DNA of 64,000 bases from assembly GCF_001936625.1 (NCBI RefSeq), contig NZ_MSDU01000014.1, positions 62,001 to 126,000 of the forward strand, in the 5' to 3' direction. The position numbers and the translations under genes are program-made. This DNA is from Domibacillus antri (GTDB taxonomy: Bacteria; Bacillota; Bacilli; Bacillales; Domibacillaceae). The notes under the pieces were generated by a model. It was not told the origin of the DNA. It saw nothing but the letters and a program-made list of their open reading frames with translations, and ran no database searches. Below are positions 28,255 through 37,120 of the stretch, piece by piece. The number at the start of each line of letters is the position of its first letter. Position 1 is the first letter of the stretch.

Positions 28255-29130
28255 TTAAAATGGTTCGAATTCCATATAAATATCAGCAGCTTGATGCACC
28301 ATTTTCGCACCATCAGCAATCAGTTCATGTACTCCTTCCGAGAGCGGATGCGTGATTGGACCGGGTACGGCAAACACCTCTATGCCCTGTTCAAGGGCAA
28401 AGGATGCCGTGATCAGCGATCCGCTTTTTTTAGCGGCCTGCACAACCAGTACACCTTTTTACAATCCGCTGACAATTCGATTCCTTGCCGGGAACTGCCA
28501 CTTTTCCGGCTTTGTGGACGGGGGATATTCAGATAACATGAGTCCGCAGTTTACAATTTGATTGGCAAGACGGATATTTTCCCTCGGATAAAAATGATAA
28601 AAACCGCCTGCAATGACAGCGATCGTATTTCCTTTTGACTGCAGTGTCTGCTCGTGTGCAAACGCATCAATCCCTTTTGCGAGGCCGCTGACAATCGTGA
28701 TGTTTTTTTCAACGAGCGGCGGAATAAGCCGTTTAAGAACCTCTCTGCCGTATTGATCCCCGTGGCGGGAGCCGACAATCGCCAGTTTTTGTCCGTTTAA
28801 TAAATCGATATTTCCTTTAGCAAATAATGCCCATGGCGGCTGTGGCAGCATTTTTAATGATTCGGGGTAGCGCTGATCATAAATTGGAATTACGTGCGCG
28901 CCCGCGTTCATTAGGGAGGAAAGAATATGTTCAAAGGTGAGGGAATGAAGCTGTTGTAATATAGAGGCTGACTGCAGTTCGGTGCGCCCTGTTACACTGG
29001 AAAATTGAGAAGGGGTTAATTCTTTCAGGTGCATTAATTGCGGGTCATGTTTAAAGAGCCGGTAAATGTCTTTCCACCCCGTCCCTCTGCAAAAATGAAG
29101 CAAAATCAATTGTTTCGTTGTCTCGTCCAC
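28255..29130 (-). pseudogene. dprA: DNA-processing protein DprA/Smf, interrupted by one in-frame TAA
   Basis: Translation from GTG 29130 (AAGGGGG ribosome binding site, 7 bases) gives about 223 residues with the DprA Rossmann motifs IVGSRHGDQYGREVLKRLI, IVSGLAKGIDAFAHEQTLQ and IAGGFYHFYPREN, ending WQFPARNRIVSGL then TAA at 28461-28459. The same frame continues with [20 protein letters not shown], exactly what follows in intact DprA, to a stop at 28255. A single codon, expected to be Ser (TCA), reads TAA. No frameshift is involved. DprA loads RecA on incoming single-stranded DNA in transformation. The mutation could be genuine and recent, or a sequencing error. Confidence 0.92.
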
Positions 29131-29154
29131 TCTTTGTCCCCCTTTTTGAAAAAG

Positions 29155-29187
29155 CAAAATGGGACGCCTGTCTTACACAGGCGCCCA
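29155..29187 (-). terminator. Terminator of sucCD
   Basis: Stem arms GGGACGCCTGT and ACAGGCGCCC (29161-29186, plus-strand reading), one mismatch, with ATTTTGCTTTTT following on the minus strand. It begins 9 bases after the sucD stop and overlaps the region just before dprA. Confidence 0.88.
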
Positions 29188-29195
29188 ATGCTGTC

Positions 29196-30098
29196 TTAGT
29201 GTGTTTTGCACTCTTCTAAAAGTCCTTTTTCTTCAAGAACTTTTATCAATGTTTCACCCATAACAGACGGTGTTTCAGCTACTTGAATGCCGCATTCATT
29301 CATCACACGGATCTTTTCATCAGCTGTTCCTTTACCGCCGGAAATGATCGCTCCCGCATGACCCATGCGTTTGCCTGGAGGTGCCGTGCGTCCGCCGATG
29401 AAGCCGACAACCGGTTTCGTCATGTTCGCTTTTACCCACTCGGCCGCTTCTTCTTCCGCAGTACCGCCGATTTCACCGATCATAATGACCGCTTTTGTTT
29501 CAGGATCTTCATTAAATGCTTTTAATACGTCGATGAAGTCTGTGCCATTTACCGGGTCTCCTCCGATACCAACAGCTGTAGACTGGCCAATTCCGGCTTG
29601 TGTTAACTGGTGAACCGCTTCATACGTTAATGTGCCTGAACGTGACACAACACCTACATGGCCTTTTGTATGAATGTAACCCGGCATGATTCCGATTTTG
29701 CACTCATCCGGTGTAATAACACCCGGACAGTTCGGTCCAACGAGGCGTGTTTTCTTACCTTGCATGTAGCGTTTTACTTTTACCATGTCAAGAACAGGAA
29801 TGTGCTCTGTAATGCAGATCGCCAAATCCAGTTCCGCGTCAACCGCTTCCAAAATTGCATCCGCTGCAAATGGAGCCGGTACATAAATAACCGATGCGTT
29901 TGCGCCTGTTTCTTTCACCGCTTCTGCAAGCGTGTTAAATACCGGCACGCCTTCCACTTCTGTTCCGCCTTTTCCCGGTGTGACACCGCCGACGATTTTC
30001 GTGCCGTATTCGAGCATTTGCTTTGTATGGAAAAGGGCAGTCGAGCCCGTAATGCCTTGAACGATTACTTTCGTATCTTTGTTAATAAATACACTCAT
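29196..30098 (-). CDS. sucD: Succinyl-CoA synthetase alpha subunit SucD
   Basis: 300 residues. CoA-binding domain with [19 protein letters not shown]; the ligase domain has [20 protein letters not shown] and the phosphohistidine loop [16 protein letters not shown] (His near 244). With SucC it interconverts succinyl-CoA and succinate with ATP/ADP in the TCA cycle. It follows sucC by 34 bases and ends at a strong terminator. Confidence 0.98.
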   Translation of the reverse strand: MSVFINKDTKVIVQGITGSTALFHTKQMLEYGTKIVGGVTPGKGGTEVEGVPVFNTLAEAVKETGANASVIYVPAPFAADAILEAVDAELDLAICITEHIPVLDMVKVKRYMQGKKTRLVGPNCPGVITPDECKIGIMPGYIHTKGHVGVVSRSGTLTYEAVHQLTQAGIGQSTAVGIGGDPVNGTDFIDVLKAFNEDPETKAVIMIGEIGGTAEEEAAEWVKANMTKPVVGFIGGRTAPPGKRMGHAGAIISGGKGTADEKIRVMNECGIQVAETPSVMGETLIKVLEEKGLLEECKTH

Positions 30099-30132
30099 GC
30101 CTGTACCTGCCTTTCTATTGTCAACATCTTTA

Positions 30133-31293
30133 TTATTTTACAAGACTAACGATTTTTTGCGCGCCATCAGCCATTGAATCCGCCGAAACAATGTCAAGAC
30201 CTGATTGGTTCAGGATCTCTTTACCGGCGTCTACATTTGTACCTTCAAGACGGACAACAAGCGGTACAGACAGGCTGACCTGTTTCGCTGCTTCTACAAC
30301 GCCAGTTGCGATAACGTCACATTTCATAATGCCGCCGAAAATGTTGACGAAAATCCCTTTCACGTTTTCATCAGAAAGGATGATCTTGAATGCTTCCGTT
30401 ACTTTTTCTGCTGTCGCGCCGCCCCCAACATCAAGGAAGTTGGCAGGGTCACCGCCGTAATGTTTGATAATATCCATCGTTGCCATCGCAAGACCAGCGC
30501 CATTTACCATGCAGCCGATGTTGCCATCAAGCGCGATGTAGCTCAAGTCATATTTTGACGCTTCGATTTCTTTAGCGTCTTCTTCTTCAAGATCGCGGTA
30601 CTCTAAAATATCTTTGTGGCGGTACAATGCATTTGAATCAAAGTTCAATTTTGCATCAAGCGCCATCACTTTGCCGTCACCTGTTACAACAAGCGGATTG
30701 ATTTCTGCAATGGAGCAGTCTTTTTCCACGAATGCTGTATACAAGCTCATCATGAATTTAACAGCCTGTCCGACAAGCTCTTTTGGAATGTTGATGTTAA
30801 AGGCGATGCGGCGTGCTTGATACGCGCTAAGACCCGTAACCGGATCAATATACTCTTTAAAGATTTTTTCCGGTGTTGCTTCGGCCACTTCTTCAATTTC
30901 CGTTCCGCCTTCTTCCGATGCCATTAACACAACCTGAGACGTCGCACGGTCCAAAACGAGGCCGATATAGTATTCTTTCTTAATGTCGCATCCTTCTTCA
31001 ATAAGAAGGCGCTTTACTTCTTTCCCGTCAGGACCTGTCTGATGTGTGACAAGAACTTTTCCGAGAATTTCTTCCGCATATGTACGCACTTCATCCAGAT
31101 TTTTTGCGACTTTAACACCGCCTGCTTTTCCGCGGCCTCCCGCATGAATCTGTGCTTTGACAACGGTTACCGTTGTGCCAAGCTCTTTCGCCGCTTCAAC
31201 TGCTTCTTCCACGGAAAAAGCGACTTTCCCATTTGGTACAGCAACGCCGTAACTTCTGAGAACTTCTTTACCCTGGTACTCATGAATATTCAT
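30133..31293 (-). CDS. sucC: Succinyl-CoA synthetase beta subunit SucC
   Basis: 386 residues from ATG 31293, giving [20 protein letters not shown] as in all SucC proteins; the open frame runs further upstream but without family homology. ATP-grasp domain with [21 protein letters not shown]-terminal CoA-ligase domain with [20 protein letters not shown] and [24 protein letters not shown] lies directly upstream of the start. A SigA promoter lies 59 bases before the start. Confidence 0.98.
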   Translation of the reverse strand: MNIHEYQGKEVLRSYGVAVPNGKVAFSVEEAVEAAKELGTTVTVVKAQIHAGGRGKAGGVKVAKNLDEVRTYAEEILGKVLVTHQTGPDGKEVKRLLIEEGCDIKKEYYIGLVLDRATSQVVLMASEEGGTEIEEVAEATPEKIFKEYIDPVTGLSAYQARRIAFNINIPKELVGQAVKFMMSLYTAFVEKDCSIAEINPLVVTGDGKVMALDAKLNFDSNALYRHKDILEYRDLEEEDAKEIEASKYDLSYIALDGNIGCMVNGAGLAMATMDIIKHYGGDPANFLDVGGGATAEKVTEAFKIILSDENVKGIFVNIFGGIMKCDVIATGVVEAAKQVSLSVPLVVRLEGTNVDAGKEILNQSGLDIVSADSMADGAQKIVSLVK

Positions 31294-31351
31294 CTTCCAG
31301 CCTCCTATCGATCTCAAAACATAGTAAACAAACAAAACAGACTGCGACTTC

Positions 31352-31380
31352 ATTGTAGTTAAAAAAAGAAAGTATGTCCA
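31352..31380 (-). promoter_or_regulatory. SigA-type promoter of sucCD
   Basis: -35 TGGACA (31380-31375), 17 bases, -10 TACAAT (31357-31352), directly after the ylqH terminator. The leader to sucC is short (about 55 bases). I saw no clear CcpA site. Confidence 0.72.
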
Positions 31381-31392
31381 GTTTTTGAACAT

Positions 31393-31421
31393 AAAAAAAA
31401 CGCTCTTTTTTTCAAGAGCAT
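31393..31421 (-). terminator. Terminator after ylqH
   Basis: GCTCTT / AAGAGC stem (31402-31419, extended by flanking weak pairs) followed on the minus strand by GTTTTTTTT. It separates rnhB-ylqG-ylqH from sucCD. Confidence 0.8.
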
Positions 31422-31448
31422 TCAAATTTTGCAAAACGCTTACAACGT

Positions 31449-31721
31449 TTATTTATCAAGGCGCCGGTCGAGCCTGTATACGAAAGCAAATACTTCCGCA
31501 ACCGCCTGGTACAAATCCTCTGGAATCGCTTCATTTATTTCGAGCTGGCCGAGCAGTTCAACGAGGCCCGGGTCCTCCTGAATGGGAATATTATTTTCTC
31601 TCGCTGTTTCAATAATCTTTTCAGCGATCATTCCTTTACCCTTTGCTTTGACGATCGGCGCGCCGGCTCCATCCGGGCTGTAGGAAAGCGCGGCCGCTTG
31701 TTTACGGTTAGCCGGTTTCAT
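31449..31721 (-). CDS. ylqH: YlqH, small FlhB C-terminal-like protein
   Basis: 90 residues, no membrane segment. Residues 8-86 ([20 protein letters not shown], then [20 protein letters not shown] and a C-terminal [13 protein letters not shown]) align with the part of FlhB that follows the NPTH cleavage site; compare IALKYDESKLDAPYVVAKGT and AIAEILAYVYRIKNKL in FlhB of this window. The NPTH motif itself and all membrane helices are absent. B. subtilis has the same gene at this place. A role in export switching is inferred from the homology and the FliK-like gene upstream, whose end it overlaps by 4 bases. Confidence 0.9.
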   Translation of the reverse strand: MKPANRKQAAALSYSPDGAGAPIVKAKGKGMIAEKIIETARENNIPIQEDPGLVELLGQLEINEAIPEDLYQAVAEVFAFVYRLDRRLDK

Positions 31722-33532
31722 ATAAGAATATCCACCCCCATATATCCCTCACTATCCATGATTTTAGCAAGCGGGGAGAGCGCGCGATGCTCCTCTTCTT
31801 TGCCGGAAGGCTGTTTAAATTGAACACCTGACAATTTGTATCCATGTTCTTCAAGTGATGCTTTTAAATGATCGAGCGCCGTACTGCTCAACTTCTTCAG
31901 TGAAGCCGGAGCGGCGGCCATAATATTCAAATGGATGATGCGGTTCTGTACCTGCATATCAATCACCGTATTTTTCAAATTCGGCATATCTACATAGAAT
32001 AATACACGGCAAAAATCAGCATCGATTTTGCCGTCCGTTTTTTTTCTGCCCTGCCATTTTATCGTGAGATCTCCTTGGAATGCCGCTAAATGCACAGGCA
32101 GCTGCATAACAAGCTGCTGAAGCGGACCGGATTCTGCCGATAAGATGTGCTGGGCATTCAAGCGGCCGACAATTTGTTCGGCCGCTTCGCGAACCGGCGG
32201 CGGTATGGTTTCCGACATGAGCTTTAACAGTTCCTGTTTCACATTTTGCTGCATGTTTTCCGGCTGATTTTTGGAAGTAATGAGCGCCTCGTGATCGATG
32301 CCAAGCAGTCGAAATGCCTCTTTTATAGCGGCGGCTGCTTCTTTACCGTTAGCCGCTGTCTGAACCGGTACCGGTGTCTCCTCAAAGGGAATGGTGTCCG
32401 TCCCAATTAGCGCGGCCATCCGCAATGCTGCCTGCTCCGGGACAGTGACCGCAGCTGAAGCAGCGAGTTGAAATAACGCGGCAATTTGCCGGTTTTCAGC
32501 CGGAAGTCCTTTTTGCAGCTGCTCCGTTAATTGAGTTACCTGCTGCAAAATAGCCGTTCTCTCTGGATGATTAATTGGTAAGGATGAGGCTGCCGCATCT
32601 TTAAATGCAGCAATGGATTCCTGAGTAATAGGACGGGAAGCAAGCTGAATGAGCGCCTCTTTCATCGCCTGGACCGCCGGCATGGAGTCTTGTTTCACCA
32701 GTACTGCGTTTGAGAGGTTTTTTACAACGGCGGCAAGCTGTGATGCTACATCTTCTGTTTGAGGCACAATCGGCATGTTTAATGCTTTTTGTATCGTTTG
32801 CAGAGCGGCTGTTTTCTCAGCCGGGCTTCCTGATAAAAGCGCGGCCGCCATCTGTACCGCTTTATTATTCACATCTGCTAAAGGCAGCCCTCTTCCCGCT
32901 TGAGATAATGGCAGGTCCCCTAGAAGGCGGCTGATCACAGCAGCAGCTTCCGGCGCATCCCCGATTTGTACGAGCGTTTGCTGTAGCGATGCCAATTTCC
33001 CGGTTAATGATTCCGTTGAACGGGCTGAGACGAGTGATTGAAAAAGATTTTCTGTTAGAGGCAAATGACGGCTGAACATAAACCGAAGCGCCTCCATACC
33101 GTCTTTTAGACCTGCTTTTGACAGCCATGCCGCAGCCATTTGTATGTTTTCTTTTGAAAGCGGCCGTCCCGTCTCAATGGCCAGCGATGTAAAAGCCACG
33201 CTTTCTTTCGTCACCGGAAGCTGTAATTTCTCAAGCAGTGCGGCTGCTTGATCCGGCATACGCTGCTGCATCGACGCATTATCCGATACAACGTTTAACC
33301 GTATCTCTCCTTCACGGGAAGTCACCTGGAAAAAGTATCTCTCGCCTGCTTGAAGCGGCACTTCAAGCTGGGCGGTCATTTTTTGACCGAAAGCAGCAAG
33401 TTCCGCCATCTGTCCGGGCAAAAGCTTGATTGTTTTACCGAAAAAAATCTGTCCTTCTTTCAGCATATCCACCGGATTACCACCCGGCTGTGTTCTGATT
33501 CCTCTTTGAATGGCCGATTGACCGACTTCCAT
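31718..33532 (-). CDS. ylqG: YlqG, FliK-like hook-length control domain protein
   Basis: 604 residues from ATG 33532 (AGAGG at 8 bases). The first 470 residues are Ala/Gln/Leu rich and poorly conserved. The C-terminal region (about 480-590: DLTIKWQGRKKTDGKIDADF, VDMPNLKNTVIDMQVQNRII, LKASLEEHGYKLSGVQFKQ) has the organisation of the FliK C-terminal domain. It is larger than the true FliK at 12174. It is paired with FlhB-like ylqH and lies in a unit led by rnhB. Function in Bacillus is not established. Confidence 0.85.
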   Translation of the reverse strand: MEVGQSAIQRGIRTQPGGNPVDMLKEGQIFFGKTIKLLPGQMAELAAFGQKMTAQLEVPLQAGERYFFQVTSREGEIRLNVVSDNASMQQRMPDQAAALLEKLQLPVTKESVAFTSLAIETGRPLSKENIQMAAAWLSKAGLKDGMEALRFMFSRHLPLTENLFQSLVSARSTESLTGKLASLQQTLVQIGDAPEAAAVISRLLGDLPLSQAGRGLPLADVNNKAVQMAAALLSGSPAEKTAALQTIQKALNMPIVPQTEDVASQLAAVVKNLSNAVLVKQDSMPAVQAMKEALIQLASRPITQESIAAFKDAAASSLPINHPERTAILQQVTQLTEQLQKGLPAENRQIAALFQLAASAAVTVPEQAALRMAALIGTDTIPFEETPVPVQTAANGKEAAAAIKEAFRLLGIDHEALITSKNQPENMQQNVKQELLKLMSETIPPPVREAAEQIVGRLNAQHILSAESGPLQQLVMQLPVHLAAFQGDLTIKWQGRKKTDGKIDADFCRVLFYVDMPNLKNTVIDMQVQNRIIHLNIMAAAPASLKKLSSTALDHLKASLEEHGYKLSGVQFKQPSGKEEEHRALSPLAKIMDSEGYMGVDILI

Positions 33533-33553
33533 GCTCATCACCTCTTTTATTCG

Positions 33554-34321
33554 TTAACGCAGCATCTCTTTCACAGGTGCAAATGTTTTCCGGTGCAGCG
33601 GGGTAATGCCGTATTTCTTAAGTCCGTGTAAATGCTCTGGAGTTCCATATCCCATATTTTTTTCAAACCCGTAGCCTGGATATCGGGAGGCAAATTCTTT
33701 CATCATCCTGTCGCGCGTTACTTTCGCCACAATCGACGCCGCAGCAATGGAAGCACTTTTCGCGTCTCCTTTAATAATCGATGTTTGCTGGAATCCCCCT
33801 GGTATGACCATCGCATCCACAAGGAGATGGTCCGGTATATTCGGAAGAGTCAATACCGCTTCGTGCATCGCCTTTTTTGCCGCTTCATATATATTGATTT
33901 GATCAATTTCATCAGCATGGATAATCCCGACACCTACCTGACAATTCTCGACAATTAATTTATACAGATGGTCACGGGCCGCCTCGCTCATTTTTTTAGA
34001 ATCATTTAACCCGACAGGTAAAAACCCTTCCGGCAAAATGCAGGCGGCAGCGACAACCGGCCCTGCAAGCGGTCCTCTGCCCGCTTCGTCAATACCGGCA
34101 ATGATGCGGGCTCCTTTTGACTGCTCAGCCCGTTCATATACCATCATTTGATGAAGACGCTCTTTTTCCTTCGCTTCTTTCTCCAGGCGTCGTTTGCAGG
34201 CTGTAATGGCCGTCTGCACTCCTTTTCGTTCGTCTTCCTGCCAGATTAACATTCGAGGATCTTCTGCGTTTGTCACTTTGGACAGCTGCTCTTTAATACA
34301 TGCAATCGTTTCTTTTGTCAT
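33554..34321 (-). CDS. rnhB: Ribonuclease HII RnhB
   Basis: 255 residues. The catalytic motif IAGIDEAGRGPLAGPVVAAA has the Asp-Glu pair; GLNDSKKMSEAARDHLY, VDAMVIPGG and the C-terminal ASIAAASIVAKVTRDRMM complete the site. It removes RNA from RNA-DNA hybrids, including single ribonucleotides. An N-terminal extension of about 70 residues is usual in Bacillus. The unit continues into ylqG after 21 bases. Confidence 0.97.
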   Translation of the reverse strand: MTKETIACIKEQLSKVTNAEDPRMLIWQEDERKGVQTAITACKRRLEKEAKEKERLHQMMVYERAEQSKGARIIAGIDEAGRGPLAGPVVAAACILPEGFLPVGLNDSKKMSEAARDHLYKLIVENCQVGVGIIHADEIDQINIYEAAKKAMHEAVLTLPNIPDHLLVDAMVIPGGFQQTSIIKGDAKSASIAAASIVAKVTRDRMMKEFASRYPGYGFEKNMGYGTPEHLHGLKKYGITPLHRKTFAPVKEMLR

Positions 34322-34341
34322 TTCCTATCTCCCTGTTCTTT

Positions 34342-34349
34342 TTATCGGC
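34342..34349 (-). promoter_or_regulatory. SigD-like -10 sequence upstream of rnhB-ylqG-ylqH
   Basis: On the minus strand GCCGATAA (34349-34342) equals a SigD -10 box, 20 bases before the rnhB start and just after the rbgA terminator. At the usual 15-base spacing the -35 is TGGA rather than TAAA, so the match is partial. A poor SigA reading (TTGTGG, 19 bases, GATAAA) is also possible. Confidence 0.35.
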
Positions 34350-34369
34350 CAAATTCAGTTTTTTTCCAC

Positions 34370-34397
34370 AAAAAAGCGTGAAGGCAGTCCTTCACGC
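34370..34397 (-). terminator. Terminator of sipS-rbgA, overlapping the rbgA stop codon
   Basis: Arms GCGTGAAGG (34376-34384) and CCTTCACGC (34389-34397) pair perfectly around 4 bases and are followed on the minus strand by TTTTTT. The rbgA stop TGA (34394-34392) is inside the 5' arm. Confidence 0.92.
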
Positions 34398-35252
34398 TTT
34401 TTCCGGTGTAATATCAAATGTGAGACGGCCAAACTGACCGCTGCGCACATCGCGGATTATGATGTCCGTCACTTTATCGTAATCCACTTCGCCGCCTGTC
34501 GAGATAGCGCCGCGCCGTTCACCGATTTGATGGAAGACATGTGCCATATCATCAGGCAGTTCTTTAAATCCATACCGTTCTTCCAACCGTGACGAGTATT
34601 TGTCTTCAAGATAGCGCAGTCCCCAGATCGCAACGTCTTGCAAATTTAAAATGGAATCTTTAATCGCACCCGTCAGCGCCAATTTATAGCCCGTTTCGGG
34701 ATCTTCAAACTTTGGCCATAAAATACCCGGCGTGTCAAGCAGCTCCAAATTTTTTGCTGTTTTAATCCACTGCTGCGCTTTCGTGACACCAGGCATATTG
34801 CCTGTCTTAGCGATATTTTTTTTGGCGATCCGGTTAATAAGCGTTGATTTTCCGACGTTCGGAATGCCGACAATCATGGCACGCATCGCACGAGGTTTCA
34901 TCCCCCGCGCCCTCATCCGGTCAAACTTTTCCTGTAATATGCCTTCTGCCGCTTTCACCATTTTATCAAGCCCGTTTCCTGCCTGTGAATTGACGGAAAC
35001 CGCTTCAACACCCTGCTCCTTAAAATAACGGATCCATTCTTTCGTCATCTGAGGGTCCGCCATATCCTCTTTGTTTAAAATAACGAGCCGCGGCTTTTGA
35101 TTGATAATTTCATCGATCATCGGGTTGCGGGATGACAAAGGAAGTCTCGCGTCCACAAGTTCAAAAATAATATCGACTAATTTTAACTTTTCCGTTACCT
35201 GCCTCCGCGCTTTAGCCATATGGCCGGGGAACCATTGAATCGTCAATCTCAC
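34392..35252 (-). CDS. rbgA: Ribosome assembly GTPase RbgA (YlqF)
   Basis: 286 residues. N-terminal [15 protein letters not shown] is the family hallmark with the catalytic His. Circularly permuted GTPase motifs are seen: LNKEDMAD (G4) precedes [14 protein letters not shown] (G1) and [10 protein letters not shown] (G3). RbgA acts late in 50S subunit assembly. The likely start is GTG 35252 (AAAGGA); a TTG two codons on is an alternative. It follows sipS by 18 bases. Confidence 0.97.
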   Translation of the reverse strand: MRLTIQWFPGHMAKARRQVTEKLKLVDIIFELVDARLPLSSRNPMIDEIINQKPRLVILNKEDMADPQMTKEWIRYFKEQGVEAVSVNSQAGNGLDKMVKAAEGILQEKFDRMRARGMKPRAMRAMIVGIPNVGKSTLINRIAKKNIAKTGNMPGVTKAQQWIKTAKNLELLDTPGILWPKFEDPETGYKLALTGAIKDSILNLQDVAIWGLRYLEDKYSSRLEERYGFKELPDDMAHVFHQIGERRGAISTGGEVDYDKVTDIIIRDVRSGQFGRLTFDITPEKA

Positions 35253-35270
35253 ACAATCCTTTCTATTCGT

Positions 35271-35810
35271 TTAGTCCACGAGACGGATCTGGTCAAACGG
35301 CCAGTAGACAAATTTCGTCTCCCCGACGATTTCATCCATCTTCACCGTTCCGATATGACGTCCGTCTTTACTAAAACGGCGGTTATCTCCAAGGACAAAG
35401 ATCTCGCCTTCAGGTACCGTGTCCTGTCCGGTAATTTCAGCCAGTGTGAAGTCCGGTGTAAGCGGACCATCCGTCACTGCGCTTTTATATTCCTCTAAGT
35501 ACGGTTCATCCTGCGCTTCTCCATTCACATACAATACATCGTCTTTATATTCAACCGTATCACCTGGAAGTCCGATCACTCTTTTTATGTAGTCTTTATT
35601 TTCAGGCGCATGAAAAACAACGATATCGAAACGATCCGGTTCGCTTATTTTATTCACAATCATCCGGTCACCGCTCTCAAGCGTCGGCATCATCGAAAAT
35701 CCGTCCACCACAATCGGCGCAAAAATAAAATATCGAATAAGAGCCGCGAGTCCGACTGCGATGAGCAGCGCTTTCGTCCATTCCCAAAATTCATTTTTCC
35801 CTTCAGCCAT
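35271..35810 (-). CDS. sipS: Type I signal peptidase (SipS/LepB type)
   Basis: 179 residues from ATG 35810. One N-terminal membrane anchor (about 14-33) precedes the catalytic Ser in VDGFSMMPTL (near 39) and the catalytic Lys in DYIKRVIGLPGDTVEY (near 76). Box E is FVLGDNRRFSKDGRHIG. It removes signal peptides from secreted proteins. In B. subtilis rplS is followed directly by rbgA; a signal peptidase gene here is seen in some other bacilli. It has its own candidate promoter. Confidence 0.95.
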   Translation of the reverse strand: MAEGKNEFWEWTKALLIAVGLAALIRYFIFAPIVVDGFSMMPTLESGDRMIVNKISEPDRFDIVVFHAPENKDYIKRVIGLPGDTVEYKDDVLYVNGEAQDEPYLEEYKSAVTDGPLTPDFTLAEITGQDTVPEGEIFVLGDNRRFSKDGRHIGTVKMDEIVGETKFVYWPFDQIRLVD

Positions 35811-35841
35811 GCTTGACACCACCTTTTATCAAAGTACTTTT

Positions 35842-35847
35842 ATCATA
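35842..35847 (-). promoter_or_regulatory. Extended -10 promoter candidate of sipS-rbgA
   Basis: -10 TATGAT (35847-35842) preceded by TGA; the -35 at 17 bases is poor (TTCAGG). It lies in the 65 bases between the rplS terminator and sipS. Confidence 0.45.
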
Positions 35848-35869
35848 TCATGCAAAAGAAGAAACCTGA

Positions 35870-35900
35870 AAGAAAAAGGAGCCTGCAGGCAGACTCCTTT
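35870..35900 (-). terminator. Terminator of rplS
   Basis: AAAGGAG (35875-35881) and CTCCTTT (35894-35900) form a stem enclosing a CTGCAGG-containing loop; TTTTTC follows on the minus strand. It starts 8 bases after the rplS stop. Confidence 0.82.
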
Positions 35901-35908
35901 CAAAAAAC

Positions 35909-36256
35909 TTAGTATCTGATTTCTTTGATGCGGGCTGCTTTACCGCGCAGGTTGCGCAAGTAGTACAATTTCGCACGACGAACTTTACCGCGGCGCATCA
36001 CTTCGATTTTCGCGATTTTTGGTGTATGAAGCGGGAATGCACGCTCAACGCCCACGCCGTAAGAAATCTTGCGGACTGTGAAAGTTTCGCTTACGCCGCC
36101 GCCGCGGCGTTTAATTACAACGCCTTCAAATACCTGAATACGCTCACGTGTACCCTCAACGACTTTAACGTGTACACGTACAGTGTCTCCTGGACGGAAT
36201 GCTGGGAGATCAGTACGAAGCTGCTCCTGAGTTAATTCTTGAATCAATTTGTTCAT
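35909..36256 (-). CDS. rplS: 50S ribosomal protein L19
   Basis: 115 residues from ATG 36256, the exact L19 length, beginning [20 protein letters not shown]; the frame is open for 29 further codons through the leader but that part is not L19. Motifs [20 protein letters not shown] and a C-terminal [21 protein letters not shown]19 lies at the 30S-50S interface. GGAGAGG precedes the start. A separate promoter and structured leader suggest autoregulation. Confidence 0.98.
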   Translation of the reverse strand: MNKLIQELTQEQLRTDLPAFRPGDTVRVHVKVVEGTRERIQVFEGVVIKRRGGGVSETFTVRKISYGVGVERAFPLHTPKIAKIEVMRRGKVRRAKLYYLRNLRGKAARIKEIRY

Positions 36257-36350
36257 TTTGTTTTCCTCTCCTTCTAACAAATGCTCATACCCGCAAATAA
36301 GCGGCAGCGGAACATTGTTGTAATGCAGTATACGTTTTCGCACACTGACC
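36257..36350 (-). ncRNA. Structured leader of rplS, candidate L19 leader
   Basis: The transcript from the rplS promoter begins about 36349 and folds into a stem of CAGTGTGCG with CGTATACTG closed by AAAA (36347-36326), then a second stem CCGC/GCGG (36304-36291), before the ribosome binding site. Between them is CAACAATGTTCCGCTG. Low-GC Gram-positives carry a conserved L19 leader at this place, thought to bind L19 for feedback control. The assignment is from memory of the family's layout; I cannot score it. Confidence 0.6.
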
Positions 36351-36355
36351 TCGAA

Positions 36356-36384
36356 ATTCTATCATAAATTTAACTTAAAATCAA
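36356..36384 (-). promoter_or_regulatory. SigA-type promoter of rplS
   Basis: -35 TTGATT (36384-36379), 17 bases, -10 TAGAAT (36361-36356) preceded by TGA (extended -10). It begins one base after the trmD stop. Confidence 0.72.
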
Positions 36385-36385
36385 T

Positions 36386-37120
36386 TTAATTTTTCATCTT
36401 CCATGAATCAATTAATCGCTGTTCTTCTTCTGTCAACGAGACGGTTTCAAGCAAGTCCGGCCGGCGTTCCCACGTTCGTTTCAGCGACTGTTCTCGCCGC
36501 CATTCGTCAATGTGCCGATGATTTCCGGACGTTAATACATCCGGTACCTTCATCCCTCTGAAATCCGCTGGCCGCGTATAATGCGGATGTTCGAGCAGAC
36601 CGGATGAAAATGAATCCTTTACAGCTGAATCATCATTGCCGAGTACCCCCGGCAGCAGCCGGACCACACTGTCCGCTACGACCATGGCACCGAGTTCACC
36701 GCCTGTCAGGACGTAATCACCAATGGAAATCTCGTCCGTCACAAGGTGTGTGCGGACCCGCTCATCATATCCTTCATAATGACCGCACAAAAAAATAAGA
36801 TGTTCTTCTTTCGCGAGCTCCTCTGCCTTTCTCTGTGTGTAGCGTTCACCCTGCGGACACATTAAAATAATGCGGGGCGCCGCGTCAGTTTCTTCTTTCA
36901 GTGCATCTACTGCATCAAAAAGCGGCTGCGGCTTTAACACCATGCCAGCGCCCCCGCCATACGGATAATCATCGACAACTTTATGCTTGCCTTCTGCATA
37001 ATCGCGGAAATTAACCGCGCGAAAAGAAACTTTTTCTTTTTCGGCTGCTTTTTTCATGATCGATGACGAAAATACTCCATGAAACATTTCAGGAAATAGT
37101 GTCAAAACATCGATTTTCAT
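36386..37120 (-). CDS. trmD: tRNA (guanine-37-N1) methyltransferase TrmD
   Basis: 244 residues. Start [23 protein letters not shown]-binding trefoil knot with [16 protein letters not shown] and [20 protein letters not shown]-terminal [19 protein letters not shown]. It makes m1G37, which prevents frameshifting. Its start overlaps the rimM stop by 4 bases (ATGA type). Confidence 0.98.
   Translation of the reverse strand: MKIDVLTLFPEMFHGVFSSSIMKKAAEKEKVSFRAVNFRDYAEGKHKVVDDYPYGGGAGMVLKPQPLFDAVDALKEETDAAPRIILMCPQGERYTQRKAEELAKEEHLIFLCGHYEGYDERVRTHLVTDEISIGDYVLTGGELGAMVVADSVVRLLPGVLGNDDSAVKDSFSSGLLEHPHYTRPADFRGMKVPDVLTSGNHRHIDEWRREQSLKRTWERRPDLLETVSLTEEEQRLIDSWKMKN

Noticed and set aside
31294-31434. 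47-codon N-terminal extension of sucC
   Set aside because: It covers the sucC promoter and has no similarity to SucC; the family start is MNIHEYQ at 31293.
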